A DNA stretch of 64,000 nt from an uncultured Verrucomicrobia subdivision 3 bacterium (GTDB taxonomy: Bacteria; Verrucomicrobiota; Verrucomicrobiia; Limisphaerales; UBA8199), in contig CAIWMU010000199.1 of assembly GCA_903913865.1 (NCBI GenBank), positions 1 to 64,000 on the forward strand. Reading direction: 5' to 3'. Shown one piece after another: positions 17,534 to 26,900 of this stretch. The translations under genes were made by a program, and so were the position numbers. Within the stretch, counting starts at the first letter, position 1, and each line of letters starts with the position of its first letter. The notes under the pieces are model-generated. The model saw only the letters and a list, made by a program, of their open reading frames with translations, was not told the DNA's origin and made no database searches.

Positions 17534-18784
17534 ATGTCAACAAAACTTGCTATACTTGGGGGCAAGCCCCTTCGCACCCGCCGCTTTTCTTCCTGGCCCG
17601 TTTTCGGTGTTCCCGAGGAGAAGGCCTTGATCAAAACTCTGCGCAGTGGCAAGTGGGGCAGGCTGCAGGGGGATCAGGTTTCGAAGTTTGAGCAGACTTT
17701 TGCCCGGATGCATGGGTGCGAGCACGGCATCGCCGTGGTGAACGGGACTGTTTCACTGAAACTCATTCTGATGGCTGCGGGTGTGCAGGCTGAGGATGAG
17801 GTGATTGTGCCGCCCTATACATTTCTGTCGACCGCATCGGCAGTCGTTGAGGCGAATGCCGTGCCGGTGTTTGCGGACATTGATCTGAACACCTTCAATC
17901 TGGATCCCAAGGCGGTTGAAGCGGCGATCACACCCCGGACCCGGGCGATCATGCCGGTTCATTTTGCCGGCCAGCCGGTTGACATGGCTCCGATCATGGA
18001 GATCGCGCGGAAGCGAAAGCTTCTGGTGATTGAGGATGCGGCCCATGCCCATGGTGCAGCGTGGGAGGGCAAGCCAGCCGGTTCCCTTGGGGATGTGGCT
18101 TCCTTCTCGTTTCAATCGAGCAAGAATCTGACCTGCGGGGAAGGGGGGATCATCACCACCAACGACGACCGCCTCGCGGCATCCTGCAGGTCAATCCACA
18201 ACTGCGGGCGTGTGCCGGGTGGCATCTGGTATGAGCACCATGTGATCTCCGGGAATTATCGTTTGGGCGAGTTTCAGGGAGCGGTGTTGAACTGTCAGTT
18301 GGCCAGGCTGGGAGCGCAGACCCGCACGCGGGATCGCAACGGGCGGTATCTCGCGGCAAAGCTGTCCCGGTTTCCGGGGTTGCACATGCAGCAGCGTCCG
18401 GCCGGATGCACCCTTCATGCCTACCACTTGTTCATGTTGCGCCTTGAGGCAGCCAACTTTGGTGCCCCACGCGCAGCGGTGGTGAAGGCGTTGCAGGCTG
18501 AGGGCATCCCATGTTCGGGCGGGTATGGATTTTCCCTGCCACAGCAACCCCTGTTCCGCAACAAAGCATTCGGACCCTATCTGGCCGGGGCTGCCAAAAA
18601 GCTGGACTACAGCCGTGTGAAGACGCCGAACAGTGACTTGATCTGCCGTGAACAGGCAATCTGGATCGAGCAGAGCGCCCTGCTTGGCAAACGGCAGGAC
18701 ATGGATGACATCTTCGCCGCCTTTGAGAAGGTTCATGCGCAGCGGGATGCCCTTTCAGAATGGGCCCGGAAGGAGGGAATGTGA
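17534..18784 (+). CDS. DegT/DnrJ/EryC1 family PLP-dependent aminotransferase
   Basis: 416 aa from ATG 17534. Fold-type I aminotransferase family that usually aminates keto-sugar nucleotides. The PLP-binding Lys197 lies in SFQSSKNLTCGEGG, the family's signature, and VIEDAAHAHGA carries the Asp that contacts the pyridine nitrogen. VNGTVSLKL near residue 75 fits the phosphate-binding turn. The N-terminal LAILGGKPLRT is typical of the subgroup. The 3' end carries a Shine-Dalgarno (AGGAGGG at 18772-18778) that serves the next gene, and the two overlap, so a shared pathway with the downstream sugar transporter is plausible. The sugar is not known. Confidence 0.9.
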   Translation: MSTKLAILGGKPLRTRRFSSWPVFGVPEEKALIKTLRSGKWGRLQGDQVSKFEQTFARMHGCEHGIAVVNGTVSLKLILMAAGVQAEDEVIVPPYTFLSTASAVVEANAVPVFADIDLNTFNLDPKAVEAAITPRTRAIMPVHFAGQPVDMAPIMEIARKRKLLVIEDAAHAHGAAWEGKPAGSLGDVASFSFQSSKNLTCGEGGIITTNDDRLAASCRSIHNCGRVPGGIWYEHHVISGNYRLGEFQGAVLNCQLARLGAQTRTRDRNGRYLAAKLSRFPGLHMQQRPAGCTLHAYHLFMLRLEAANFGAPRAAVVKALQAEGIPCSGGYGFSLPQQPLFRNKAFGPYLAGAAKKLDYSRVKTPNSDLICREQAIWIEQSALLGKRQDMDDIFAAFEKVHAQRDALSEWARKEGM

Positions 18785-20076
18785 GTTTCGAAGGTGCAGG
18801 AGCCGGTTCCCAGCCCTCCCCGGGGGGATTCCTCAACCGCCGGATTGTTCCCGCGCTTACGGCTCTGAGCGACAACACCTACATGTCGGCCATCCGGGCT
18901 GGAATGGTTTCGGTGGTCCCCCTCACTATCATAGGCGGTCTGTTCATTATCATCGCCTTTTTGCCAGTGAACGGTTGGGACAAGATCGTTGAGCGGTATC
19001 TGCCACTTTTGCAGGTGCCTGTGACAGCCACGTTCGGGTTGTTGGGTGTTTTTGTCTGTTTCGCGATTGGTTATGACCTTGGGCAGCGATTGAAGCAGGA
19101 GGCGATTGTTAGCGCTTCAATGTCAACGTTGCTGTTCATGCTCATCCAGGTGCAGATGAAAGATCAGACACTTTCGATGGATGCACTTGGATCGAAGGGA
19201 TTGTTTACCGCCATTATCATTGCGCTGCTCACGGTGCGGGTGCAGAAGTTCTTTACCGATCACAACGTGGTGATCAAACTGCCGAAGAATGTGCCAGCGG
19301 TGGTTTATGAGTCGTTTGTGTCGCTTACTCCGATGCTCTTTCTGGTTGTCACCCTCTGGGTGATCCGGTTCGTGCTGGGGGTGGACATCAACGCCTGCAT
19401 TCAAAAGGCTTTTGAGCCGGTGGTGTTCGCGCTCAACACACTGCCAGGCATCCTTGTTTATGCGTTTCTTGTCACTCTCCTCTGGTCTGTGGGGATAAAT
19501 GGTGATAACGCGATGGATGCCATTGTTGCACCCATTTTTCTCCAGTTTTTGACAGCGAATGTCGAGGCCACTGCCGCAGGGCAACCTCTGCCTTATGTTA
19601 CTGCCTACGGATTCTTCACCACATTCGTCAACGTTGGCGGTACCGGGGCGACGATTGCCCTGGCGCTGGTGATGTTGAATTCGAAGGAGCCGGGCTATCG
19701 CAAAGTGAGCCGGCTTTCCCTGCCGACCCAGATTTTCGGGATCAACGAGCCCATCTTTTTCGGATTCCCGATCGTTCTGAACCCCGTGTTCATGGTCCCC
19801 TACATTTTGAACGCCCTGCTGCTAACCACGGGGAGTTTCCTCCTGATGCAGTGGGGGGTGATTCATCGGCCTTTGGTGAACGTGCCGTGGACCACGCCCC
19901 CGATCATTGGTCATTACCTTGTATCCGGCGGCGATTGGAAGGCTGCGGTTTGGGGGGTGGTTTCCATCTTTATAGCCATGGCGGTTTACTACCCTTTTGC
20001 CAGAGCGGCGGAGAGGCAGCGGCTAAAAGCCGAGGCCGATTCACAGGCCACCATCAATCCCTCAGTAACGATTTGA
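18781..20076 (+). CDS. PTS EIIC-like sugar permease (lactose/cellobiose family)
   Basis: 431 aa with about ten membrane segments, matching the EIIC permease of the cellobiose/chitobiose/lactose phosphotransferase family. INEPIFFGFPIVLNPVF (Glu323) is the conserved sugar-site loop. The other expected sugar-site element, a Gly-Ile-His-Gly turn, reads GING here with Asn240 in place of His. There is no EIIA or EIIB domain and none nearby, so this may be a facilitator rather than a true PTS permease. The GTG start at 18781 overlaps the aminotransferase stop (GTGA) and has AGGAGGG just upstream, giving translational coupling. The N-terminal 20 residues are Gly/Ser/Pro-rich. Confidence 0.88.
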   Translation: MSFEGAGAGSQPSPGGFLNRRIVPALTALSDNTYMSAIRAGMVSVVPLTIIGGLFIIIAFLPVNGWDKIVERYLPLLQVPVTATFGLLGVFVCFAIGYDLGQRLKQEAIVSASMSTLLFMLIQVQMKDQTLSMDALGSKGLFTAIIIALLTVRVQKFFTDHNVVIKLPKNVPAVVYESFVSLTPMLFLVVTLWVIRFVLGVDINACIQKAFEPVVFALNTLPGILVYAFLVTLLWSVGINGDNAMDAIVAPIFLQFLTANVEATAAGQPLPYVTAYGFFTTFVNVGGTGATIALALVMLNSKEPGYRKVSRLSLPTQIFGINEPIFFGFPIVLNPVFMVPYILNALLLTTGSFLLMQWGVIHRPLVNVPWTTPPIIGHYLVSGGDWKAAVWGVVSIFIAMAVYYPFARAAERQRLKAEADSQATINPSVTI

Positions 20077-20145
20077 CCTCTCAGCCGCAGTTCTGGGGGA
20101 ATTTGCGGCAGTCAAAAGGCCAGTTCTGAAACTGCAGATGGCCCG

Positions 20146-20781
20146 CTACTGCTTGCCTCCACCGTCCTTGAGAATCATTCCGGCAATATCGGGGTAGAGC
20201 TTGCGGATGCAGGACGGGCAGACGCCGTGGGTGAAGGTCAGATCAGAGTGCTCATGGAGGTAGCTCTCCAGCTTCTGCCAATAACCCTTGTCATCCCGGA
20301 CGTTGCGGCAGTGGGCGCAGATGGGGAGGAGTTCCTTCAGGCGGGACATCTCAGCCTCCTGCTTGCGCCGTAGTTCGTTCTGGGATTCGATGCGGTCCGT
20401 AACGTCCAGACAAGTGCCGATGTAGCCCGCGAAGTTCCCGGTGCTGTCGCTATAGGGGGTTCCACGATCAAAGAGCCAGCGATAGATCCCATCGCAGCGC
20501 CTAAGGCGGTATTCCATCTCGAAGATCTGTCTCTGAGAGAACGACGTTTCGTAAATGGAGATGCACTTCTGCAGGTCATCGGGATGCACCCCTTCAGCCC
20601 AGCCGCTTCCCAATTCCTGATCCAGGGTTCGTCCGGTAAATGCGAGCCAGCGCTCATTGAAGTAGTCGCAACCCATTGTCAGGTTGGCGCGCCAGACCAA
20701 CAAGGGGGATTGTTCCACCAGTTGACGGTATTCCTGTTTCGAAAGAATGGCTTTCGTCGCCGGGGCAGGGGGTAGTTTCAT
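20146..20781 (-). CDS. PAS-domain protein with C-terminal Cys-rich motif
   Basis: 211 aa. A PAS fold of the PAS_3 type occupies about 15-135 (SPLLVWRANLTMGCDYFNERW to GYIGTCLDVTDR). A short linker helix leads to a conserved tail, ICAHCRNVRDDKGYW and HGVCPSCIRKLYP, whose paired CxxC motifs look like a metal site. This tail is common at the ends of bacterial PAS and receiver proteins, but its function is unknown to me. No kinase, cyclase or DNA-binding domain is present, so it probably acts through a partner. It is convergent with the EIIC gene, 69 bases away, and has no obvious co-transcribed neighbour. Confidence 0.82.
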   Translation of the reverse strand: MKLPPAPATKAILSKQEYRQLVEQSPLLVWRANLTMGCDYFNERWLAFTGRTLDQELGSGWAEGVHPDDLQKCISIYETSFSQRQIFEMEYRLRRCDGIYRWLFDRGTPYSDSTGNFAGYIGTCLDVTDRIESQNELRRKQEAEMSRLKELLPICAHCRNVRDDKGYWQKLESYLHEHSDLTFTHGVCPSCIRKLYPDIAGMILKDGGGKQ

Positions 20782-21060
20782 CTGCGAATCAGAATAGCTG
20801 GTTAAAAAAATTGGTCATCATGTTTTTATGGGGTCGATAGCCTGGGGTTAAATGGACAGAACCCCCAAAACTTTCTTTCTATCTCCCTTCATCATGAATC
20901 ACATTACAGAAGCAGTTTGGTGGATTCAAGTGGGTTTGCATATTCTCAACCACAACGTGTTGCTTTTGGGCCGACTTGAGAGGGTTTCCCCGATGTTGGA
21001 ATTATTCTCTCCAGGTTTAAGGGCGGCCTGATGGAGGGTCGATGTGAGATTTCTTCGCGA

Positions 21061-22272
21061 TCAGTGCGTTTTGCTGACAATTTCGGGCATCTTGAAGATG
21101 GGCAGGAACATGCAGATGACCATCCCGCCGACAACGACACCCAGAAAGACGATGAGGATAGGCTCGACCAGTGCGGTCAAACCGGAAAGGGTTGTCTCGA
21201 TTTCCTCGTCCAGAAAGTCGGAGATTCTCTCCAGCATATTGTCGATCTTGCCGGTCTGTTCACCGGCAGTGAGCATCCGAATGATCATTGTGGGAAAGAC
21301 CGGGTGCTTCCCCAGGGCAGAGGAGATGCTTTCTCCCCGTTCAATATCGGTGGCTGCGACCTTGATGGCATTTTCCATGACCATGTTTCCCACGGTTTGG
21401 GAGACGATCTGGAGAACCTCCAGAATTGGCACACCGCTCCGGACCAACGACGCGAGAGTTCGGGTGAACCGCGCCAGGCAGATCTTGTGGGCGATCTGGC
21501 CAAAGACCGGAAGCCGGATCCGGCTGGCATCCCAAAAATGACGCCCCGCCGGGGTTCGGATAAAATAAATCCAGCCGTAGATGCTGCCCCCTGCGACAAG
21601 GATCATGAGCAGCGCATAGCTCTGGACCGCCTGGCTGACGTTTATCAGGAATTGGGTTGGAGCCGGCAGTTCTGCGTTGAAGCTCTTGAAGATGTCTCCG
21701 AACACAGGAACCACCTTGATCAGGAGGAAGATGGTGATCGCCACCGCCACCACGCTGACCACCGTGGGATACATCATGGCGGCTTTGACCTTCTTCCGCA
21801 GCCGGGCGGTGTTCTCCAGATAGACGGCAAGGCGTGCCAGGATCTCAGCAAGCAACCCCCCCCTCTCCCCGGCCCCCACCATGCAGACATACAGGCGGGT
21901 GAACACTTTCGGATGCTTTTGAAGGGCATCGGAAAAACTGTCGCCCCCCTCCACCCGGGAGCAGACATCCCGGATGACATCGCGCATCACCTTGTTTGAC
22001 GTCTGGTCCGCGAGGGACTGAAGGGATTGAACCATGGCGAGGCCTGCATCGATCATGGTGGCCAGTTGGCGCGTGAAGATCACCAGATCCGCCAGTGCCA
22101 CCTTCCCGCCGCCGGTGGTTCCCTTTTTACCAGCCTTCTCCTGAATGGAGACCACCAGAAGGTCACGGTTGAGGAGCAGCGAGATGGCGGCCTGCTCGGT
22201 GGCGGCCTCCACAGTGCTGCGGATTTCCCTGCTGCTACCAGTTTCCCTGGCTATGAAGACATAAGTGGGCAT
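21061..22272 (-). CDS. Type II secretion / type IV pilus inner-membrane platform protein (GspF/PilC)
   Basis: 403 aa; inner-membrane platform of a type II secretion or type IV pilus assembly machine. Two copies of the T2SSF helical domain flank membrane segments: the first around residues 65-190 (TRQLATMIDAGLAMVQSLQ), the second around 270-390 (FTRTLASLVRSGVPILEVLQ). Membrane helices are at about 170-190, 220-240 and 375-395. The N-terminal MPTYVFIARE is the family start. No ATPase, pilin or secretin gene is adjacent, so this is a detached member of the machine. The 280 bases upstream of the PAS gene and downstream of this one hold no gene. Confidence 0.93.
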   Translation of the reverse strand: MPTYVFIARETGSSREIRSTVEAATEQAAISLLLNRDLLVVSIQEKAGKKGTTGGGKVALADLVIFTRQLATMIDAGLAMVQSLQSLADQTSNKVMRDVIRDVCSRVEGGDSFSDALQKHPKVFTRLYVCMVGAGERGGLLAEILARLAVYLENTARLRKKVKAAMMYPTVVSVVAVAITIFLLIKVVPVFGDIFKSFNAELPAPTQFLINVSQAVQSYALLMILVAGGSIYGWIYFIRTPAGRHFWDASRIRLPVFGQIAHKICLARFTRTLASLVRSGVPILEVLQIVSQTVGNMVMENAIKVAATDIERGESISSALGKHPVFPTMIIRMLTAGEQTGKIDNMLERISDFLDEEIETTLSGLTALVEPILIVFLGVVVGGMVICMFLPIFKMPEIVSKTH

Positions 22273-22496
22273 CGCAAAAAAATTGTTAAGTGGAAAGGCA
22301 GGTCACTGAAGTGCCTGTCTGCCGGATTCGCATCTTATTGAACATTACCTGTTACCATGTAGCAGGGTTCGTTCCATACTCTTCAATGTGAAGAAACCTG
22401 AGGCATTCCATCAAAAATGGGCCTCCAAGGTGAACTATCCACTCCCGGAAGTGTCCCGGGCTGGAACAATGCTGCACAGAATCGAGAAAAAAAAGG

Positions 22497-22525
22497 TTGT
22501 CAGAGCCCTGTTAATCGCATACATA
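22497..22525 (+). promoter_or_regulatory. Candidate promoter in the 359-bp gap before the porin
   Basis: TTGTCA (22497-22502) and TACATA (22520-22525) are 17 bases apart, about 107 bases before the porin ATG. The -35 matches five of six consensus bases; the -10 is poor. The rest of the gap (22273-22631) holds no gene I can support and must also contain the promoter of the divergent PilC-like gene. Confidence 0.3.
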
Positions 22526-22631
22526 GGATTCTCAAGGCACCGGTTTTGGTGCGCTGGCACGGACTGTATTCGTGCCTGAAAATGGAAAACAGTGTAGGAA
22601 CTTAACGCAAACAAGATCGGAGTAACGATTC

Positions 22632-23816
22632 ATGAATAATAAATGGACAGTTGCGCTGGCCGCCCTTGGGGTGGTTAGCATCGCGTCGGTCGCTCAGGCT
22701 GAAGAGAAGGCAAGCCAGGCTCTTACCTCCCTCTCCTCCACAACCATCAGTGGTTATGTGGATACGTCGGCCCATTGGAACTTTGGCACAGGGAATGCAA
22801 ACCTGCCCATCTACAAGTTCAATAGCGCCAGCAAGGCCGATGGTTTCAATTTGAATGTCGTTCAGGTTAGCCTGGACAAGCCCCTCGATGAGTCTGAGTG
22901 GGCCTCTGGCTACCATGTTGACATGTGGGCGGGTCCGGATGCAAAAGCCTTGGGGACAAGTTCCTTCGGTGGTGGTGGCGATGTTGCCATCCGTCAGGCT
23001 TATGTGGCCCTTCGCGCCCCCCTGGGCACCGGCCTCAACCTGAAGATGGGTGTGTTTGACAGCATCCTTGGCTATGAGTCCGTGGAAGCTGGCAAGAACC
23101 CCAACTACACCCGCTCATTCGGTAACACGCTGGATCCTCAGACCCATACCGGTTTGCTGGCCAGCTACCGTTTCTGTGAGGTTTTCAGTGCATCTGCCGG
23201 CGTGGCGAACACAACCGGGCCCCAGATCAACACCCGTCCTGATTCCAGCCGTGCCGAATCCTACAAGACCTACATGGGCTCTGTGGCTATGACCGCCCCG
23301 GAGAGCATGGGCTTCCTGAAAGGTTCCACCGTGTATGCCGGTGCTGTCAGTGGCTTCAACAACAGCATCCCCACGACCTCCGTGGATATGGCTGCCCAGA
23401 GCTACTACCTCGGTGCCACCATCGCGACTCCGGTCGACGGCCTCCGTTTCGGAGCAGCATATGATCTGCTGGTTGCCAACACCCTCGCGGCATCCACCCA
23501 CCAGAAGCGGGACGACAGCGCCCTTGCCGGGTATGTCTCGTTTCAGGCCACCGAAAAGCTGAGCCTCCATGGCCGGTTTGATTGGGCGCGCATTGATCAG
23601 GATCTCCCGACCCCTACGACAGATGTCAGCCTCTACGCCACCACGGCTACAGTTCAGTATGAGCTGTGGGCAAACGTGCTCTCCCGCTTGGAATTCCGCT
23701 GGGATCATGCTGATCACGGTAAGGTCTACGGGGATTCTGGGATTAGTTCCTCCTCAATCACACCCGACCGCGCCAACGCATTCCTGCTTGCTTTGAACGT
23801 CATCTACAAGTTCTAA
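22632..23816 (+). CDS. Outer-membrane beta-barrel porin (BBP2-like)
   Basis: 394 aa. A clear signal peptide (MNNKWTVALAALGVVSIASVAQA) is followed by a mature protein of alternating beta strands ending in IYKF, the terminal Phe expected for BAM recognition. The pattern resembles the putative beta-barrel porin family (BBP2) that is abundant in Verrucomicrobiota: ISGYVDTSAHWNF near the start, then IRQAYVALRAPLGTGLNLKMG and FDSILGYE. It probably forms a diffusion channel in the outer membrane. Codon use is skewed to C-ending codons compared with neighbours, consistent with high expression. It has its own strong terminator just downstream. Confidence 0.85.
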   Translation: MNNKWTVALAALGVVSIASVAQAEEKASQALTSLSSTTISGYVDTSAHWNFGTGNANLPIYKFNSASKADGFNLNVVQVSLDKPLDESEWASGYHVDMWAGPDAKALGTSSFGGGGDVAIRQAYVALRAPLGTGLNLKMGVFDSILGYESVEAGKNPNYTRSFGNTLDPQTHTGLLASYRFCEVFSASAGVANTTGPQINTRPDSSRAESYKTYMGSVAMTAPESMGFLKGSTVYAGAVSGFNNSIPTTSVDMAAQSYYLGATIATPVDGLRFGAAYDLLVANTLAASTHQKRDDSALAGYVSFQATEKLSLHGRFDWARIDQDLPTPTTDVSLYATTATVQYELWANVLSRLEFRWDHADHGKVYGDSGISSSSITPDRANAFLLALNVIYKF

Positions 23817-23840
23817 GTTAGGCTGATTGCTTAATCTCAA

Positions 23841-23880
23841 AGCCCCCGTCGCGGGAAACTGCGGCGGGGGCTTCCTGTTT
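23841..23880 (+). terminator. Rho-independent terminator of the porin gene
   Basis: A 12-bp stem (left arm 23841-23852, right arm 23861-23872, one G-U pair) with an 8-nt loop is followed by TCCTGTTTT. It lies 24 bases after the porin stop. The opposite strand lacks a T tract, so it mainly serves plus-strand transcription; the converging giant gene ends at 23926. Confidence 0.85.
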
Positions 23881-23925
23881 TGAGGGAAGGCTGAATCAAG
23901 TTCCGGGGCGATGTGAAGAGTGGCC

Positions 23926-26900
23926 CTACTTCGACAAGCGAAAGAAGGAGGATCCGTTGGTTTGCACGATCGGGATCAGGATTGCATTTGAAACAACACC
24001 GCCCACGCCGAACCACTTTGTCGTCAGACCTGATCCGGGGGAGTTTGTTTGACCTTGCAGTTGCCATCCGGAGAGGTTGGACGGCCAGGAAAGTCGAAAG
24101 GAATGGGAGTTTGTTTGGACTGAGATACCGGGAATCGGGAGGACTGTGATCGTCCCGTCGATCAGCAATCGCTGGGTTTCCCAATAGAGCTGCCTCGGGA
24201 GCAGGGGAAGGACGATTTTGGTGAATTGCCCCGCGTAATTTGTGGCGGAGAACAATTTGAATGTGCCCCCCGAACTGAGATCGCCTCCCAGATTTGTGAC
24301 GCTGAGCGTTCCCCCACAAACAAGCTTGCCGCCGCAGGAGAGTTGATCGTTGGCACTGGTGCTGCCCGTTTTTTGAAGCTCCATGAGGCATGAGCCCGCC
24401 AACACGACCGATCCGCCGACTGTGAGTGTTCCGATGCGGTTTCCCGGGGAGAGACATCCACCGTTACTGACGGTCAGGGAACCGGTGATCACTCCTGTTC
24501 CGGCCAACGTTCCGCCCTCAGCGACCACCGCATTCGCCTGAATCGTGCCGTTGTTGATGAACCGACCGGATGCGACAAGAACATTCGGAAACACGAAGGA
24601 CCCCACAGTCAGATCACCTGTCCCTGTTTTCCTGAGGGTGCACGGGCCGACTCCATTGTAAAACTGGAAGGTCTGGGTCAATGATGCTCCAGTGGCGACG
24701 TTGATTGTGGAGTCCCCGTCCAGGGCGATGTGCTGGTTCAGCGATGCGATGCCGCTGATGCAGCGCAGCGCCCCGTTGGCATCCGGCCCGTTCCCAAGGA
24801 TGTGCATGTGCTCGGCGAGGGAAAGGTTCCCACTCAATTCAAGAGCGGCGTTGTTTCCAACCAACGTCCATGTCGCTGCGCTGAATCCGCCCTGCCCGAG
24901 GGCGTTCCCATTGCTGATTCGCACGATCTCGCCATTGATTTGCCATGCCCCGGCAAAATTGTTCACGGCGTTCAGAGTCAGTGTGCCGGCACCATTTTTT
25001 GTGATCGATCCTGTCCCCGTGATCTGGCCTGAGAACGTGCCGTCTTGATCATTGCCACCCAGAGTCAGGTTGTTGGCGCCGATGTTCAGCGATCCTCCCA
25101 GGGGTCCAGCTCCAGCCAGATTGCCGATGGTTTCGCTTCCATCCAGCTTGAGCAGCACGCCTGAAGTGTTCGCAAGGGTTATCGTCGAGGTGTCCGGGAT
25201 GGACTCTCCGTTGGTCAGCGAGAGGGTGCCGCTGTTGAGATTAATGTTACCCTTAAAGGTGTTGCCGCCCGCCAGGGTGAGGCTGCCGGCACCCTCCTTG
25301 TTCAAATCCCCTGCGCCGCCGATGGCTCCGTTCACGGTCAATTTGGTGATTCCATTCACATTCCAACTCTGTGTCGCAACCAGGCTTATGTTGTGGTTGA
25401 TGGTCAGGCTTTGGGTGGCAGTCCCCATTTTGATTCCATCGGTTCCCAATCCCAGTGTTGTGGCCCCGCTAATCGTCACCGGGCCTGAAGGGTTGAGGAT
25501 CTGTAATCCGCTCCAGAGGGTGTCAGCTCCGAGAAGGGTGGAGTTCGGGGATGTGACCGTTGAATCCCAGGTTGCGATGCTCGATGCCCCGGGGGGCAGT
25601 CCCCCCACCCAGCTTTGACCATAAACAAGCGCTGTGGTGTTGTTTGCTTTCACAACCACAGGGTTGGTGGATGTGGCCTGGTCGATGGAAGTGCCCGTAG
25701 CGAGAAAGTCATCGATCCAGATGGATTGCTGCCCGTTGCTGAGAGTCGTGGCATCGATCTTGAATGTAAAACCGTTGGTGAAGAACTGGGTGTTTGTGCC
25801 GGAGTTGGGGCGCAGATCGGTAAATTGGAGCCACACATCCTGACGTTCATCATAACCCCATGCCTGCCCGGTTGGGTAATATTCGTCGCGACCCAGATTG
25901 CGGATTTTCACCCACCCGTTCGTTCCCAGATAAGACAGTGTGACGCCGCTTGCGTTGTTGACGCCGTGAAGCTTGTAGCGGAAGGAGATGCGCAAGCTGG
26001 AGCATGGGGAAGGGTCCAGTTGCATCTGTAGGAGACCATTGCCAGTCCCATGGCCGATATTGCACTCCGCGCATCGGTTGGATGAGTAGAACGTGTTGCC
26101 GGTGAGGTCCCAGCGGCTGCCCGTGGACCAGGCACCCAGCCATGCGGTCTGCCTGCCACCATCGAAATCGTCCCGGGCCAGAACCCTCTGGCCTTGCTGG
26201 ACCGTCTGGTAGCGGTAATTGAAGCGACGGTCCGGGGCGCTGTCCCCATTGATTCCAAAGTCGGCGATGTCGCCGGCTGCCTGAAAATTGTCCACCCAAT
26301 GGAAGTCGAAGCCGATGGGATCGGCTCCGAGCCCGAGATCGGATCTGGCAAGGCGCAGCATAAGAGTGTTGCCCGAGACTTTGCAGGGGATATTGCTCCC
26401 GAGGGTGGACCAGATCCACCCATTGGTGGTGGTCGTGTTGCGGGCGAGGGTGGTTGTGGTTGCGCCAACTCCATTCAAGTTAAGGGCATAGTCGTATCCC
26501 TCCCAGCCGGTCGCATGGTTTTGATCCGCATCAATGAACAGGACCATCCAGTTGCTCCCGGTTCGGCTGGTGATGTTCGATCGGCACTGGGCAAAGAAGT
26601 AGAGATAGGACTCGTCCCGTGCGACCTTGAGCAGGGTGAAATCGTTCCGTCCGGAGGTGTTGGTGTAGATGCCGTTTTGTTGGACGGAGGAGGCAAAATT
26701 GCGCGGGATCGTGTCATTGGCGGGATCGAAGAAGGATGTTGTAATGTTGGTCCAATCGCTGAAGTCCCCGCCCACGTTAATGGTTTGTGGCGGACCGCCG
26801 GCCGGAACCGGACGCGCGCCTTTGCGTTGGCGATTCTGACCCACCATCTGGAAATAATAGTTGTCGGTGTAGCCTCCCTTCATCGGTTCGATGTCCCGGT

